A DNA stretch of 64,000 nt from the NCBI GenBank assembly GCA_052145115.1, contig JBKQPG010000096.1, forward strand, positions 27,961 to 91,960. The letters are read 5' to 3'. How positions within the stretch are numbered: the first letter of the stretch is position 1; every line of letters starts with the position of its first letter. The notes below the pieces were generated by a model. That model did no database searches, was not told where the DNA came from, and was given only the letters and a program-made list of their open reading frames with translations. Positions 8,228-16,248 of this stretch are shown here, one piece after another. The DNA is from CAIVVT01 sp052145115 (GTDB lineage Bacteria > Acidobacteriota > Terriglobia > Bryobacterales > Bryobacteraceae). Position numbers and translations under genes: made by a program.

Positions 8228-9493
8228 TTAGTATTCGATGGCCTCGCGGCCAACAGCCAGGTTCAGTTGCCCAACTGCGGTGAGATATGCGCCGGTCAGG
8301 TTGAGATACGCAACCTGAACCGCCCGGTAGTCGCGCTGGGCATCCAGAAAGTCCACCAGCGCCGACGCGCCGTGCAGGTAAGAGTACGAAACCGAGTCAC
8401 GGACACGAGTGGACGTTGCCAGGTACTTCTCCTTGTAAGTACGCAGGAGGTTCGAAGCGCTGACCAGTGCGACGTAGGCCGAATCGACGTCGCTGAAGAC
8501 CTGGGCCAGCGCGGCGTCGTGCAACCGCTCCGCGTGCGCGACGTCCAGGCGCGTGCGCTCCTTTTCCCCCTGATTCTTGTCGAAAATACGCAGTGGGATG
8601 TTCACGCTCACGCCGAGATACACCGGAATCGGCGGGTTCCGGCCAAAGTCGACACCGAAGGTCGGATCCGCCGAGCCGTTGGCCACAGCTAGCTTGTAGT
8701 CGGTCTTCGCCTTATCGATGGCCGCCACGGCGGCCTTCAGATCAGGCCGCGATTCGAGTGCGATGGTATGGAACGACTCGAGTGGCTCGATGTGGTTGCC
8801 GGAATCAAACGATCCGGTGATATCGAAATTGTCGGCCGGCGTGCGGTCGTTGAGCAGCGTGAGCAACACAATTTTGGCGCTGCGCAGGTTCACGCTGGCG
8901 GTTTCGAAATCGGATTCATACTGCACCCGCTGCAACTCCAGGCGGTCCAGATCGACGCGCGCAATGTCGCCGCTCTGCAGGCGCGCGCGGCTGATCGTGA
9001 GCTCCTTGTCAAAGTAGTCGAGGTTGTCCTCGGCCAGCGCGAGCACCTGCTTGGCCTGCAGGAGCTGAACGAAGGCGCTGCGCAGGCTGAACAGCAGCGT
9101 GCGTTCCAGATCCGACTGTTGCGAGACGGCGATGCCGGTGGCCTTCTGGGCGCTTTCCAGGCGCAGTTCGCGCTTGTGCTGGCGCTCATGAAGATAGCTG
9201 AAGGAGAGCAGTGGGAAGGCGTAGCCGAGCGGACGGTATGGATTCGTGGAGAACGGGTCGAGCTGATCGAGGCCCACGGTCATATCCGGGTTGGGCCGCA
9301 GATAGGCCGTGATCTCGGCGGCCTTCGATTCATCAATGCCGATCTGGCCAGCGATCAACGTGGGGTTGGCTGCCTCGAACTTCTCCCGCACCTGCCGCCA
9401 GGTCAACGGAGTCTGGGCGAACAGACCGCCCGCGAACAGCAACGCGGCCAGGAGCGCTGGTTGAACTTGCAGAATTAGACGACGCATCTTCAC
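8228..9493 (-). CDS. cusC: TolC-family outer membrane channel of heavy-metal RND efflux
   Basis: A 421-residue outer membrane factor with a signal peptide (LLAALLFAGGLFAQ) and the two long helical repeats of TolC/CzcC proteins. An example is SARLQ-like ISRARLQSGDIARVDLDRLE in the first repeat. It forms the outer channel that docks to the RND pump and adaptor encoded upstream in the same operon (order adaptor, pump, channel). It lies 77 bp after the pump gene. Metal specificity cannot be read from this protein. The symbol refers to the family; czcC would be equally apt. Confidence 0.85.
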   Translation of the reverse strand: MKMRRLILQVQPALLAALLFAGGLFAQTPLTWRQVREKFEAANPTLIAGQIGIDESKAAEITAYLRPNPDMTVGLDQLDPFSTNPYRPLGYAFPLLSFSYLHERQHKRELRLESAQKATGIAVSQQSDLERTLLFSLRSAFVQLLQAKQVLALAEDNLDYFDKELTISRARLQSGDIARVDLDRLELQRVQYESDFETASVNLRSAKIVLLTLLNDRTPADNFDITGSFDSGNHIEPLESFHTIALESRPDLKAAVAAIDKAKTDYKLAVANGSADPTFGVDFGRNPPIPVYLGVSVNIPLRIFDKNQGEKERTRLDVAHAERLHDAALAQVFSDVDSAYVALVSASNLLRTYKEKYLATSTRVRDSVSYSYLHGASALVDFLDAQRDYRAVQVAYLNLTGAYLTAVGQLNLAVGREAIEY

Positions 9494-9546
9494 CTCACTT
9501 CACACTTCACATCGCACCCGGCCTCGTTACGCAATGCCGCATCTTC

Positions 9547-9568
9547 CGGGCTGGCAGGGCGCAGCCCG
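9547..9568 (-). other. Intercistronic hairpin after the RND pump gene
   Basis: CGGGCTG and CAGCCCG form a 7-bp stem with an 8-nt loop, directly after the pump's stop codon and before the TolC-family gene. It has no T-run. It could tune the mRNA level of the distal gene, but this is inference. Confidence 0.35.
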
Positions 9569-9570
9569 CA

Positions 9571-12500
9571 TCACACCTGGAGAACGTCGCCGTCGCGCGC
9601 TACCAGCGAGTACAGCACGGGCGCGAGGAAGACCGACAGCAAGAGCCGCGAAGCGAGTCCACCCACGATCACGATGGCGAAGGGCTTCTGCGAGTCGCTG
9701 CCGATGCCCGTGGACATGGCCGCCGGAAGCAGGCCGAAACAGGCCACGAGCGCAGTCATCATGATCGGGCGCAGCCGCAGTAACGAGGCCTCGAAGGTCG
9801 CGGTCGGAATGTCCTTGCCTTCGAGCCGCAGCTTGTTGATGAAGGAATAGAGGATGACGCTGGTCTGGACCGCGACGCCCATCAGCGCGACGAAGCCGAG
9901 CATCGACGAAACGCTGAAGTTTGTATGGGTCAGGCGCAGCGCCAGCAGGCCGCCCACCGGCTCCGTGACGAGCACGCTGAAGAAGATGATCAGAGGGAAC
10001 TTGATGTTGCCGTAAAGCACGAAGAGGATCATCACCACCAGGATGACGGTGAGAGGGAGAATGATCTTCATCTGCTCGCGCGAGGCCAGATAATCTTTGT
10101 ACTCGCCACCCCAGTCGAAGCGGTAGCCCAAGGGGAGATTTACGGCCGCCGCGACCTTGGCGCGGGCTTCGTTCACGGCGCCGGCCATGTCGCGCCCTTC
10201 GACGCTGAATTGCACGCCAATATAGCGTTCATTGCCCTCGCGGTAGACGAGGGATGCGCCGCTCTCTGCGCGCACGTCTGCGAATTGGCTTAACGGCAGA
10301 TACTGCCCGTCAGGCGTGGCGATCAGGAGATTCCTGATCGCGTTTTCATTGTTGCGGTACTGCTCCTGAAGGCGCAAAACCAGGTCGAACTGGCGCTCGC
10401 CCTGAATCACCTGCGTGACCGGGTCGCCGCCCATGGCGGTATCGATGAGGGTGTTGATGTCGCTGACATTCAGGCCGTAGCGGGAGAGCTTGGCGCGGTC
10501 GGGAACAATCACCAGGCTGGGCTGGCCCAGTTCACGCACAACCGTGATCTCGGTGATGCCGGGCACGGCTGCCAGAATCTTGCGAACCTGCTCCGCCTTG
10601 GTTTCGAGCGTAACCAGATCCGGGCCGAAAATCTTCACCGCCAAGGCGCTCTTCAGCCCGGTTTCGGCCTCATCGACCGCATCCTCGGCCGGCTGGGTGT
10701 AATTAAAGATAATCCCGGGAAATGCTTCCAGCTTCTTCTGAAGCGCCTCGATCAGTTGCGGCTTGGTCTTCTGGTCCCCGCTCCACGACTTATCGGAATA
10801 CGGCTTCAGGCCGACGTAGAACTCGTTGTTGTAGAAGCCCGTGGGATCCGTGCCGTCGTCGGGGCGTCCGAGCTCATTGGCCACTGTGGTCACTTGCGGG
10901 AAGCTCATCAGGATCCCGCGGATCTTGGGCGACAACCGGGAGGCTTCCTCGAACGAGATCGTGTAGGGCGTGGTCGCGCGAACCCACAACGCCCCTTCGT
11001 CGAGGTGGGGCATGAATTCGGCGCCGAGAAACGGGATGGTCGCGAGTGAGCACCCGAACACGCACAGGATCAGTGTCAACGTGACGAATCGATTCCGCAG
11101 GCACCAGCCCAACATCCCGCCATACACGCCGCGCACCCATTCAAAGAGACGAACCTTCGGTTCATGCAGCTTTTTGCGCAAAAAGTATGCGCATAGCACG
11201 GGCAGCAGCGTGAGCGTGCACATCAGCGATCCGCACAACGCGAACGACATGGTGTCGGCCATCGGCTGGAACAGCCGTCCCGACGGGCCGCTGAGCACAT
11301 AGATGGGCAGGTAACCGGCGATGATGACGGCGACCGCAAAGAAAATCGGCCGCTCGACGTCGTGCGCCGCGGCGCGAACGATGTCCACCAGAGGGCGATC
11401 TTCGTCCGCATGCGCAGCCCGCTCGCGGAAGATGTTTTCCACCATCACGATGGCGCCGTCGACGATGATCCCGAAATCGATTGCGCCGATGGAAAGCAGG
11501 TTGGCCGGAATGTGACGCCAATCCAGGCAGATGAACGCGAACGTCAGCGAAAACGGGATCGTAACCGCCACAATCAGCGCCGTCCGCAAACTGAACAGGA
11601 ACAGCCCGAGAATCACGAGCACCAGCACCAGGCCTAGCAGGAGGTTCTTCTCGACTGTTCTGGTGGTCTCTTCGATCAGTCCCTGGCGATCGTAATACGG
11701 CACGACCTTCACGTCGGGCGGCAGGACCCGCTCGTTCAGTTGTTTCGTCATCTCCTCGACCCGTTTGAGGATCACCTGCGCCTGTTCGCCAACGCGCATC
11801 AGAATCACGCCTTCCACGGCCTCATCCTGGTGCATGTAGCCGAACTGGCCCAACCGCGGCGCGTAGCCGATCTTCACGTCGGCCAGGTCCTTCACGTCGA
11901 CCGGGATGCCGCCCTTTTCAGCGATGACGATGTTGCCGATATCCTGCAACTGGCGCACCAGGCCGAGGCCGCGAATGTAGTAAAATTGCCCGCCCTGCGA
12001 ATAGAAGCCGCCTCCGGCGTTGGAGTTGTTGCTGGCGAGCTGTTGCGAAATCTGCGGCACGGATACGCCGTACTTGAAGAGCTTGGCCGGATCCAGCAAC
12101 ACCTGATACTGCATCGTCGTGCCGCCGAAGCCGGAGTCGTCGGCCACGCCCTGAATGGAACGGTAGCGGCGTTCGATCACCCAGTCCTCGATCGTCTTCA
12201 ACTCTTGCGGGCTTCGGTCGGGGCTCTGCAGAACGTAACGGTAGATCAGGCCGCTGGGGCTGAACATCGGAGAGAGGCTGGGCTGCAGCCCTGCCGGAAG
12301 GCGCGCGGTGCCCATGCGCTCGAAGGCCAACTGGCGCACGAAATACGGATCGGCGCCATAGTCGAAATTCATGGCGATGAAAGACAGACCATAGAGCGAG
12401 ATCGACCGCAGCGAGTCGAGCCGCGGAATGCCGTTCAGCTCGATTTCAATCGGAATTGTGACCAGCCGTTCGATTTCCTCCGGAGAGTGGCCCGGCCACT

Positions 12501-12654
12501 GGGTGATCAGCTCCACGTGCGGCGGGGAAAGATCCGGATACGCGTCAATCGGCAGTTTGCTGAAGGAATACGCGCCCCACAGCGTGAGCGCCAGCGCCAT
12601 CACGATAATCACGAACGGCTGTTTGAGTGCAAATGAGACAATGCGGGCGATCAT
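9571..12654 (-). CDS. cusA: CusA/CzcA-family heavy-metal RND pump
   Basis: A 1027-residue inner-membrane proton/metal antiporter. The N-terminus IVSFALKQPFVIIVMALALT and the SKLPIDAYPDLSPPHVE segment are diagnostic of the heavy-metal efflux subfamily. Transmembrane helix 4 carries the proton-relay signature DFGIIVDGAIVMVEN, with both Asp and the Glu of HME pumps intact. Length is standard. It lies 11 bp after the adaptor gene and before the TolC-family gene, giving a full tripartite export system. Whether it exports Cu/Ag or Co/Zn/Cd is not decided from the sequence. The small His/Cys membrane protein at the operon head hints at copper. Confidence 0.92.
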   Translation of the reverse strand: MIARIVSFALKQPFVIIVMALALTLWGAYSFSKLPIDAYPDLSPPHVELITQWPGHSPEEIERLVTIPIEIELNGIPRLDSLRSISLYGLSFIAMNFDYGADPYFVRQLAFERMGTARLPAGLQPSLSPMFSPSGLIYRYVLQSPDRSPQELKTIEDWVIERRYRSIQGVADDSGFGGTTMQYQVLLDPAKLFKYGVSVPQISQQLASNNSNAGGGFYSQGGQFYYIRGLGLVRQLQDIGNIVIAEKGGIPVDVKDLADVKIGYAPRLGQFGYMHQDEAVEGVILMRVGEQAQVILKRVEEMTKQLNERVLPPDVKVVPYYDRQGLIEETTRTVEKNLLLGLVLVLVILGLFLFSLRTALIVAVTIPFSLTFAFICLDWRHIPANLLSIGAIDFGIIVDGAIVMVENIFRERAAHADEDRPLVDIVRAAAHDVERPIFFAVAVIIAGYLPIYVLSGPSGRLFQPMADTMSFALCGSLMCTLTLLPVLCAYFLRKKLHEPKVRLFEWVRGVYGGMLGWCLRNRFVTLTLILCVFGCSLATIPFLGAEFMPHLDEGALWVRATTPYTISFEEASRLSPKIRGILMSFPQVTTVANELGRPDDGTDPTGFYNNEFYVGLKPYSDKSWSGDQKTKPQLIEALQKKLEAFPGIIFNYTQPAEDAVDEAETGLKSALAVKIFGPDLVTLETKAEQVRKILAAVPGITEITVVRELGQPSLVIVPDRAKLSRYGLNVSDINTLIDTAMGGDPVTQVIQGERQFDLVLRLQEQYRNNENAIRNLLIATPDGQYLPLSQFADVRAESGASLVYREGNERYIGVQFSVEGRDMAGAVNEARAKVAAAVNLPLGYRFDWGGEYKDYLASREQMKIILPLTVILVVMILFVLYGNIKFPLIIFFSVLVTEPVGGLLALRLTHTNFSVSSMLGFVALMGVAVQTSVILYSFINKLRLEGKDIPTATFEASLLRLRPIMMTALVACFGLLPAAMSTGIGSDSQKPFAIVIVGGLASRLLLSVFLAPVLYSLVARDGDVLQV

Positions 12655-12665
12655 AATATTCGGCC

Positions 12666-13865
12666 TTACTTCATCCTGTTCGCGAATTGAAGAAACAGGC
12701 TGCCTTCAGTGACGATCTCCTCGCCTTCGCTCAGCCCCGCAGCGACTGCCACGAAACCGCCCTGTTCGGCCCCGATGCGAACCGGCCGTTGGGCGAACTC
12801 GCCCGGCCGTGCCTGCACATAAACCAGCGGCTCGTTGTTGTCGTCCCGCACTACGGCCGAGACCGGCACCACCAGAATGTTGCTGCGCGTGCCGGTGTGG
12901 ATCACCGCCTCGACGAACATGTCCTTCTTGAGAATGCCGCGCGGGTTCGCGGTGACGATACGAACGGGCGTCGTGCGCGTCGCCGGATCCACAAACGCTC
13001 CGATGTAGGCCACCTTGCCGTGGAAAGCGCCGTCAAATGAGGGGTTCGTCAATTCCACCGGAACCCCAACGCGCACGCTGGGAAGATCGCGGTCGAAGAT
13101 GTGGCCCTGCACCCAGACTTCGCTCACCGCGCTGATCATGAAGCAGACGGTCGAGCCCGCCTGGATCAGCATGCCGGGCGAAACCAGCTTCTGCACGACC
13201 ATGCCCGCGATCGGGGAGCGCACCGCTAGCTCCGTGCTGATCTTCGTGCCCTGCCGTTCCGCCTGGTCGATCTCCGTGGCGGTAATCCCGAAGATCTTCA
13301 GCGTCTGCAAGCTGGTCTGGACGTCGGTCATGGCGTCGTTGTAATCCGCCTCGGAGCTCTCGTAGTCCTTCTGTGCGACCGAACCCCGCTCCAGCAGGTC
13401 CTTCATGCGGTCCACAATGCGTTTGTTGAATACTTCCCGATTGCGCGCCTTGCGATAAGCGGAAATGGCCGCGGCCACGTCCGGACTGGAAACGTAGAGC
13501 AGCGGTTGGCCCTCCGACACCTGCGCGCCGGTGTCCACCAGCAGACGCGAGATCGGGCCGTTCACCTGCGTGATCGCCTGCGTCGTACGGTCGGCGTCCC
13601 AATCCACCGTCCCGGTCGTGTGAATCTCCACCGCCCACGAGGTTCTGTTGACCTTGGAAATCTTCAGATGCTCGAGTTGATCCGGCGCCACTTTGAACAG
13701 TCCTGCCTCCGCGCTTGGCGCCGCTGCGGCGGCCTTGCCTTCAGCCATATCCGGATTGGGATGCGCACAGCCCCCCTGAAGGCAGGCCGCTGTCAGGAAA
13801 GCGACGCCGGCCCATAGCGGCTGACAACGCCGCCACGTCCGCGAGCGGAACAATGCCGCGATCAT
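12666..13865 (-). CDS. cusB: RND periplasmic adaptor (CusB/CzcB family)
   Basis: A 399-residue membrane-fusion protein. The N-terminus has a signal or lipoprotein-like segment (VAFLTAACLQGGCAHP, with LQGGC as a possible lipobox). It then shows the lipoyl/barrel-sandwich hybrid (GPISRLLVDTGAQVSEGQPL), a long alpha-hairpin (about 150-230), the second lipoyl half (VRSPIAGMVVQKLVSPGMLI) and beta-barrel/membrane-proximal domains. It links the pump encoded 11 bp downstream to the TolC-family channel. It is the second gene of the operon if the small gene upstream is co-transcribed. Confidence 0.88.
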   Translation of the reverse strand: MIAALFRSRTWRRCQPLWAGVAFLTAACLQGGCAHPNPDMAEGKAAAAAPSAEAGLFKVAPDQLEHLKISKVNRTSWAVEIHTTGTVDWDADRTTQAITQVNGPISRLLVDTGAQVSEGQPLLYVSSPDVAAAISAYRKARNREVFNKRIVDRMKDLLERGSVAQKDYESSEADYNDAMTDVQTSLQTLKIFGITATEIDQAERQGTKISTELAVRSPIAGMVVQKLVSPGMLIQAGSTVCFMISAVSEVWVQGHIFDRDLPSVRVGVPVELTNPSFDGAFHGKVAYIGAFVDPATRTTPVRIVTANPRGILKKDMFVEAVIHTGTRSNILVVPVSAVVRDDNNEPLVYVQARPGEFAQRPVRIGAEQGGFVAVAAGLSEGEEIVTEGSLFLQFANRMK

Positions 13866-13963
13866 GATGAAACCACCTCTCTATGTATTCCCGCCACTGG
13901 AGTTTGCATAACCCCGAGTCGCGCCATTACAGTGCGCCACGGTACAAAAATTGATGCGGGGAA

Positions 13964-14257
13964 CTAGGCGGGAGGAGCGCGCGAGGAAGCGGTCGAGAGG
14001 AACAGGTTCTGCGTCGGTTCAGGTCGGGCCGGTGGTGCGATCCAGTCGATCGCGACGACTGGTGCGACCAGCGCGGGCGGCTCGCTTCTCACAATCTGCA
14101 ATGGGCTCGCCAGGCACAGCACGCAGCCATGGTCGGCCAGGAAGTGGTGTCGCTGGTGCTCTGGTGACAAGGCCGCGGCCTGCGCCCAGAACATCAGACA
14201 CAGCAGCAGGACGGGCAGAGCCCGCCGTGCGAGCGCCGCTGCTGTTGGGCCGTTCAT
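13964..14257 (-). CDS. Small membrane protein with His/Cys cluster (DUF2946-like)
   Basis: A 97-residue protein, choosing the ATG at 14257 (MNGPTAAALARRALP). Ten codons upstream is another possible start. One hydrophobic segment (LPVLLLCLMFWAQAAAL) is followed by a compact metal-ligand cluster, HQRHHFLADHGCVLC, and a Pro-rich tail. This layout resembles small DUF2946-type proteins found beside copper-resistance genes. It sits 98 bp upstream of the CusB-like adaptor on the same strand. A metal-binding or periplasmic handling role is inferred from these ligands and the position. Confidence 0.6.
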   Translation of the reverse strand: MNGPTAAALARRALPVLLLCLMFWAQAAALSPEHQRHHFLADHGCVLCLASPLQIVRSEPPALVAPVVAIDWIAPPARPEPTQNLFLSTASSRAPPA

Positions 14258-14287
14258 GATTGAACCGCGCACACTTACGAGTGACAC

Positions 14288-14778
14288 CGCCGGGAACCGT
14301 CCATGCTGAATGCATACGCGTTTCCCGCCACATACACGTTACCAGTAACCATCACGCGGCTGCAAAACAGGACTTGTTCCATCGCTGGGATCAGACTGCG
14401 GGTCGTGATTTAGCCCTGCAAGACGAGCGAACATTCTTCCAAGATGGCGAGGGCGTGCGATGGTCTTGATCTTCAGCCGTTCGCGCTCGGCGCGCTGCCT
14501 TTTCAATTTGCGGTTCTCACATCCTGGCTAAGTCCCAACTCCCGCAGCGGGGCTTTGGTCTCTTTCGCGACCTGCTTCGACACGCCGACTTCAACCAAGA
14601 GTGCCAGTGAAAGTGGGACGCGCGGCGGAGGTTGAACGGGCCGGTAGGCTTGGTTGAGATAGTAACGACAGAACACCTGGCGGATGAAAAACGCCAGCTA
14701 TGGGAAGCCGAAGACAGGCTTCCCGCAGCCGTTGGGAAACGCTATGCGTTTTCCAAATTTCCACCGCCTGAAGATCCC
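14288..14778. other. Gene debris with two adjacent hairpins
   Basis: No intact gene is visible. Two strong stem-loops follow each other. GGGAAGCC/GGCTTCCC occupies 14702-14724 (8-bp stem, 7-nt loop). TTGGGAAACGC/GCGTTTTCCAA occupies 14732-14756 (11-bp stem with one mismatch, 3-nt loop). They directly precede the truncated ABC-transporter tail. They could be ends of a lost mobile element or a REP-like unit. Confidence 0.45.
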
Positions 14779-14952
14779 CTCTCCACCATCCGCCGTGCCG
14801 ACCAGATGCTGGTAATGGAGGACGGCCGCATCCTCGAACGCGGCAACCGCCGCCAGCTCTACGCCCTGCGAGGGCGGTAATACGATCCCTACACCCGGCA
14901 GCACGGCCTCGAGGCGAACCTGTTCCTGGCTCCTGGCGAGGGTGATTTATAA
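14779..14952 (+). pseudogene. C-terminal scrap of an MsbA-type ABC transporter
   Basis: The frame reads LSTIRRADQMLVMEDGRILE, RGNRRQLYALRGR, stop, then YDPYTRQHGLEANLFLAPGE and a natural TAA at 14950-14952. This is the extreme C-terminus of an ABC exporter nucleotide-binding domain, just after the H-loop. The TAA at 14878-14880 stands where a Tyr codon is expected (GRYYDxYTRQ pattern). Everything upstream of the H-loop is gone. It marks a deletion or insertion boundary just before the polyketide operon. Confidence 0.75.
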
Positions 14953-15084
14953 CGCTCTGCGGCGAACTGGCTGTCGGCGTGAAGCGTTCTCAAGGCCCGT
15001 TGAGCGCCGAGTGAGTTAGGCTATCAAGAGATACTGCCCTCCGAGCCATCGACTAGCTGAGCGCCGGAGAACTGCGAACGAGCA

Positions 15085-16227
15085 TTGATCAGGATTAGAA
15101 CTTCAGTCGAACGGCTGGCAAGAATCGGCCCACGCATTTCCGCGCGGAGTGATCGCGGCTCACGCGGCGCGCCCCCGCTGCGCGTCGAACCGATCACGGG
15201 CGCCGGCGTTGCCGGAATTGCCGATGGCCTGAGCCGCCTGGACCGTGAAGTGCGGCGCCGAGTCGTCCCTGCTGATTTCTGGCCCTGGCTGTATTTCGAC
15301 AACCCTGCGGGTGACGCACTCGCGGTGGTCGCGTTTCACGGCCCCCGCCCGGTTGGCCGCTTCGAGTGCGTGCCCGTGCGGCTTGTCGTCGACGGCGCGG
15401 CGCAAACCGCCTATCTCCTCCAGGGGCTCACCCTCGCCCCCGGCTTTCGGCAGTGGGCCCATTTGCGTGGCCTACTCTCCGCCGCACAGCAGGCTCCGTC
15501 CAGAGTCGATCCGGTCTTCTCCTTCGGATTCACCACTCCCGCCGGCACGCGATTGCACGCTTCCCTGGGCCTGCCCGTGCTCGGCCGGGTTTCGATGTTT
15601 GCCGCCGCGCTGGACGGCGCGGCCCTGCTCCGCAGCCGCGGATTGCCTTCGGCGCTCAGCGCCTTCGCCGGTCCCTTGACCGGCGCCTTGATGCGCTGGA
15701 AGCAGGCCCGGCCGAATGCAGCCGTCGCGGTCGGGGAGATTGAGGCTTTCACTTCCGATTTCGACGATCTCGCCACGCCGCCCTCGGCCCCCGGATCGAT
15801 CGGCCTGCTCAAGGACGCGGCCTATCTCGACTGGCGTTATGTCCGGCGTCCGGGCGCCTGCTATCATCGGCTCATTGCGTCCAGAAGCGGGCAGCCCGCC
15901 GGTCTCCTCGTCTGGCGGGCCGACATCGGCACCTGCGACGGGTATCTTCTCGAGCTGGCCGCTCGGGATGACGATCCCGCAACGCTGGACGCGTTGCTCG
16001 AAGCCGCCTGCGAGCAGATGCGGAGCGCGAGGGTCGGCCTGGTGGCGGCTTCATTTCCGCGTGGTTCCACTGCCGCCCGCGCGCTGACGCGCGCTGGGTT
16101 CACCGGCTTGTACACACGCTGGAAGAAGATGAGCTTGGCTTATGTCCCGGGCCGGGAGGGGGAAGACCAGGCCGGCATGAGCCTGGCGCATTGGAGCTAC
16201 TCGCTCGGCGATTGGCTGTACCACTGA
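15085..16227 (+). CDS. GNAT-like acyltransferase, first gene of polyketide operon
   Basis: A 380-residue protein with the layout of large GNAT/FemX-like acyltransferases. An early FWPWLYFDNPAGDALAVVAF segment corresponds to the xxWxWKYxxNPAG signature of this group. A second half includes LKDAAYLDWRYVRRPGACY and a final LTRAGFTGLYTRW. The only usable start is TTG at 15085, because no ATG or GTG precedes the conserved region after the last stop. The synthase gene begins 21 bp downstream, so co-transcription is very likely. It could transfer an acyl group to or from the polyketide or lipid product. The exact acceptor is unknown. Confidence 0.7.
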   Translation: MIRIRTSVERLARIGPRISARSDRGSRGAPPLRVEPITGAGVAGIADGLSRLDREVRRRVVPADFWPWLYFDNPAGDALAVVAFHGPRPVGRFECVPVRLVVDGAAQTAYLLQGLTLAPGFRQWAHLRGLLSAAQQAPSRVDPVFSFGFTTPAGTRLHASLGLPVLGRVSMFAAALDGAALLRSRGLPSALSAFAGPLTGALMRWKQARPNAAVAVGEIEAFTSDFDDLATPPSAPGSIGLLKDAAYLDWRYVRRPGACYHRLIASRSGQPAGLLVWRADIGTCDGYLLELAARDDDPATLDALLEAACEQMRSARVGLVAASFPRGSTAARALTRAGFTGLYTRWKKMSLAYVPGREGEDQAGMSLAHWSYSLGDWLYH

Positions 16228-16248
16228 CGCCGGGAGGTCAGGAGAGGC

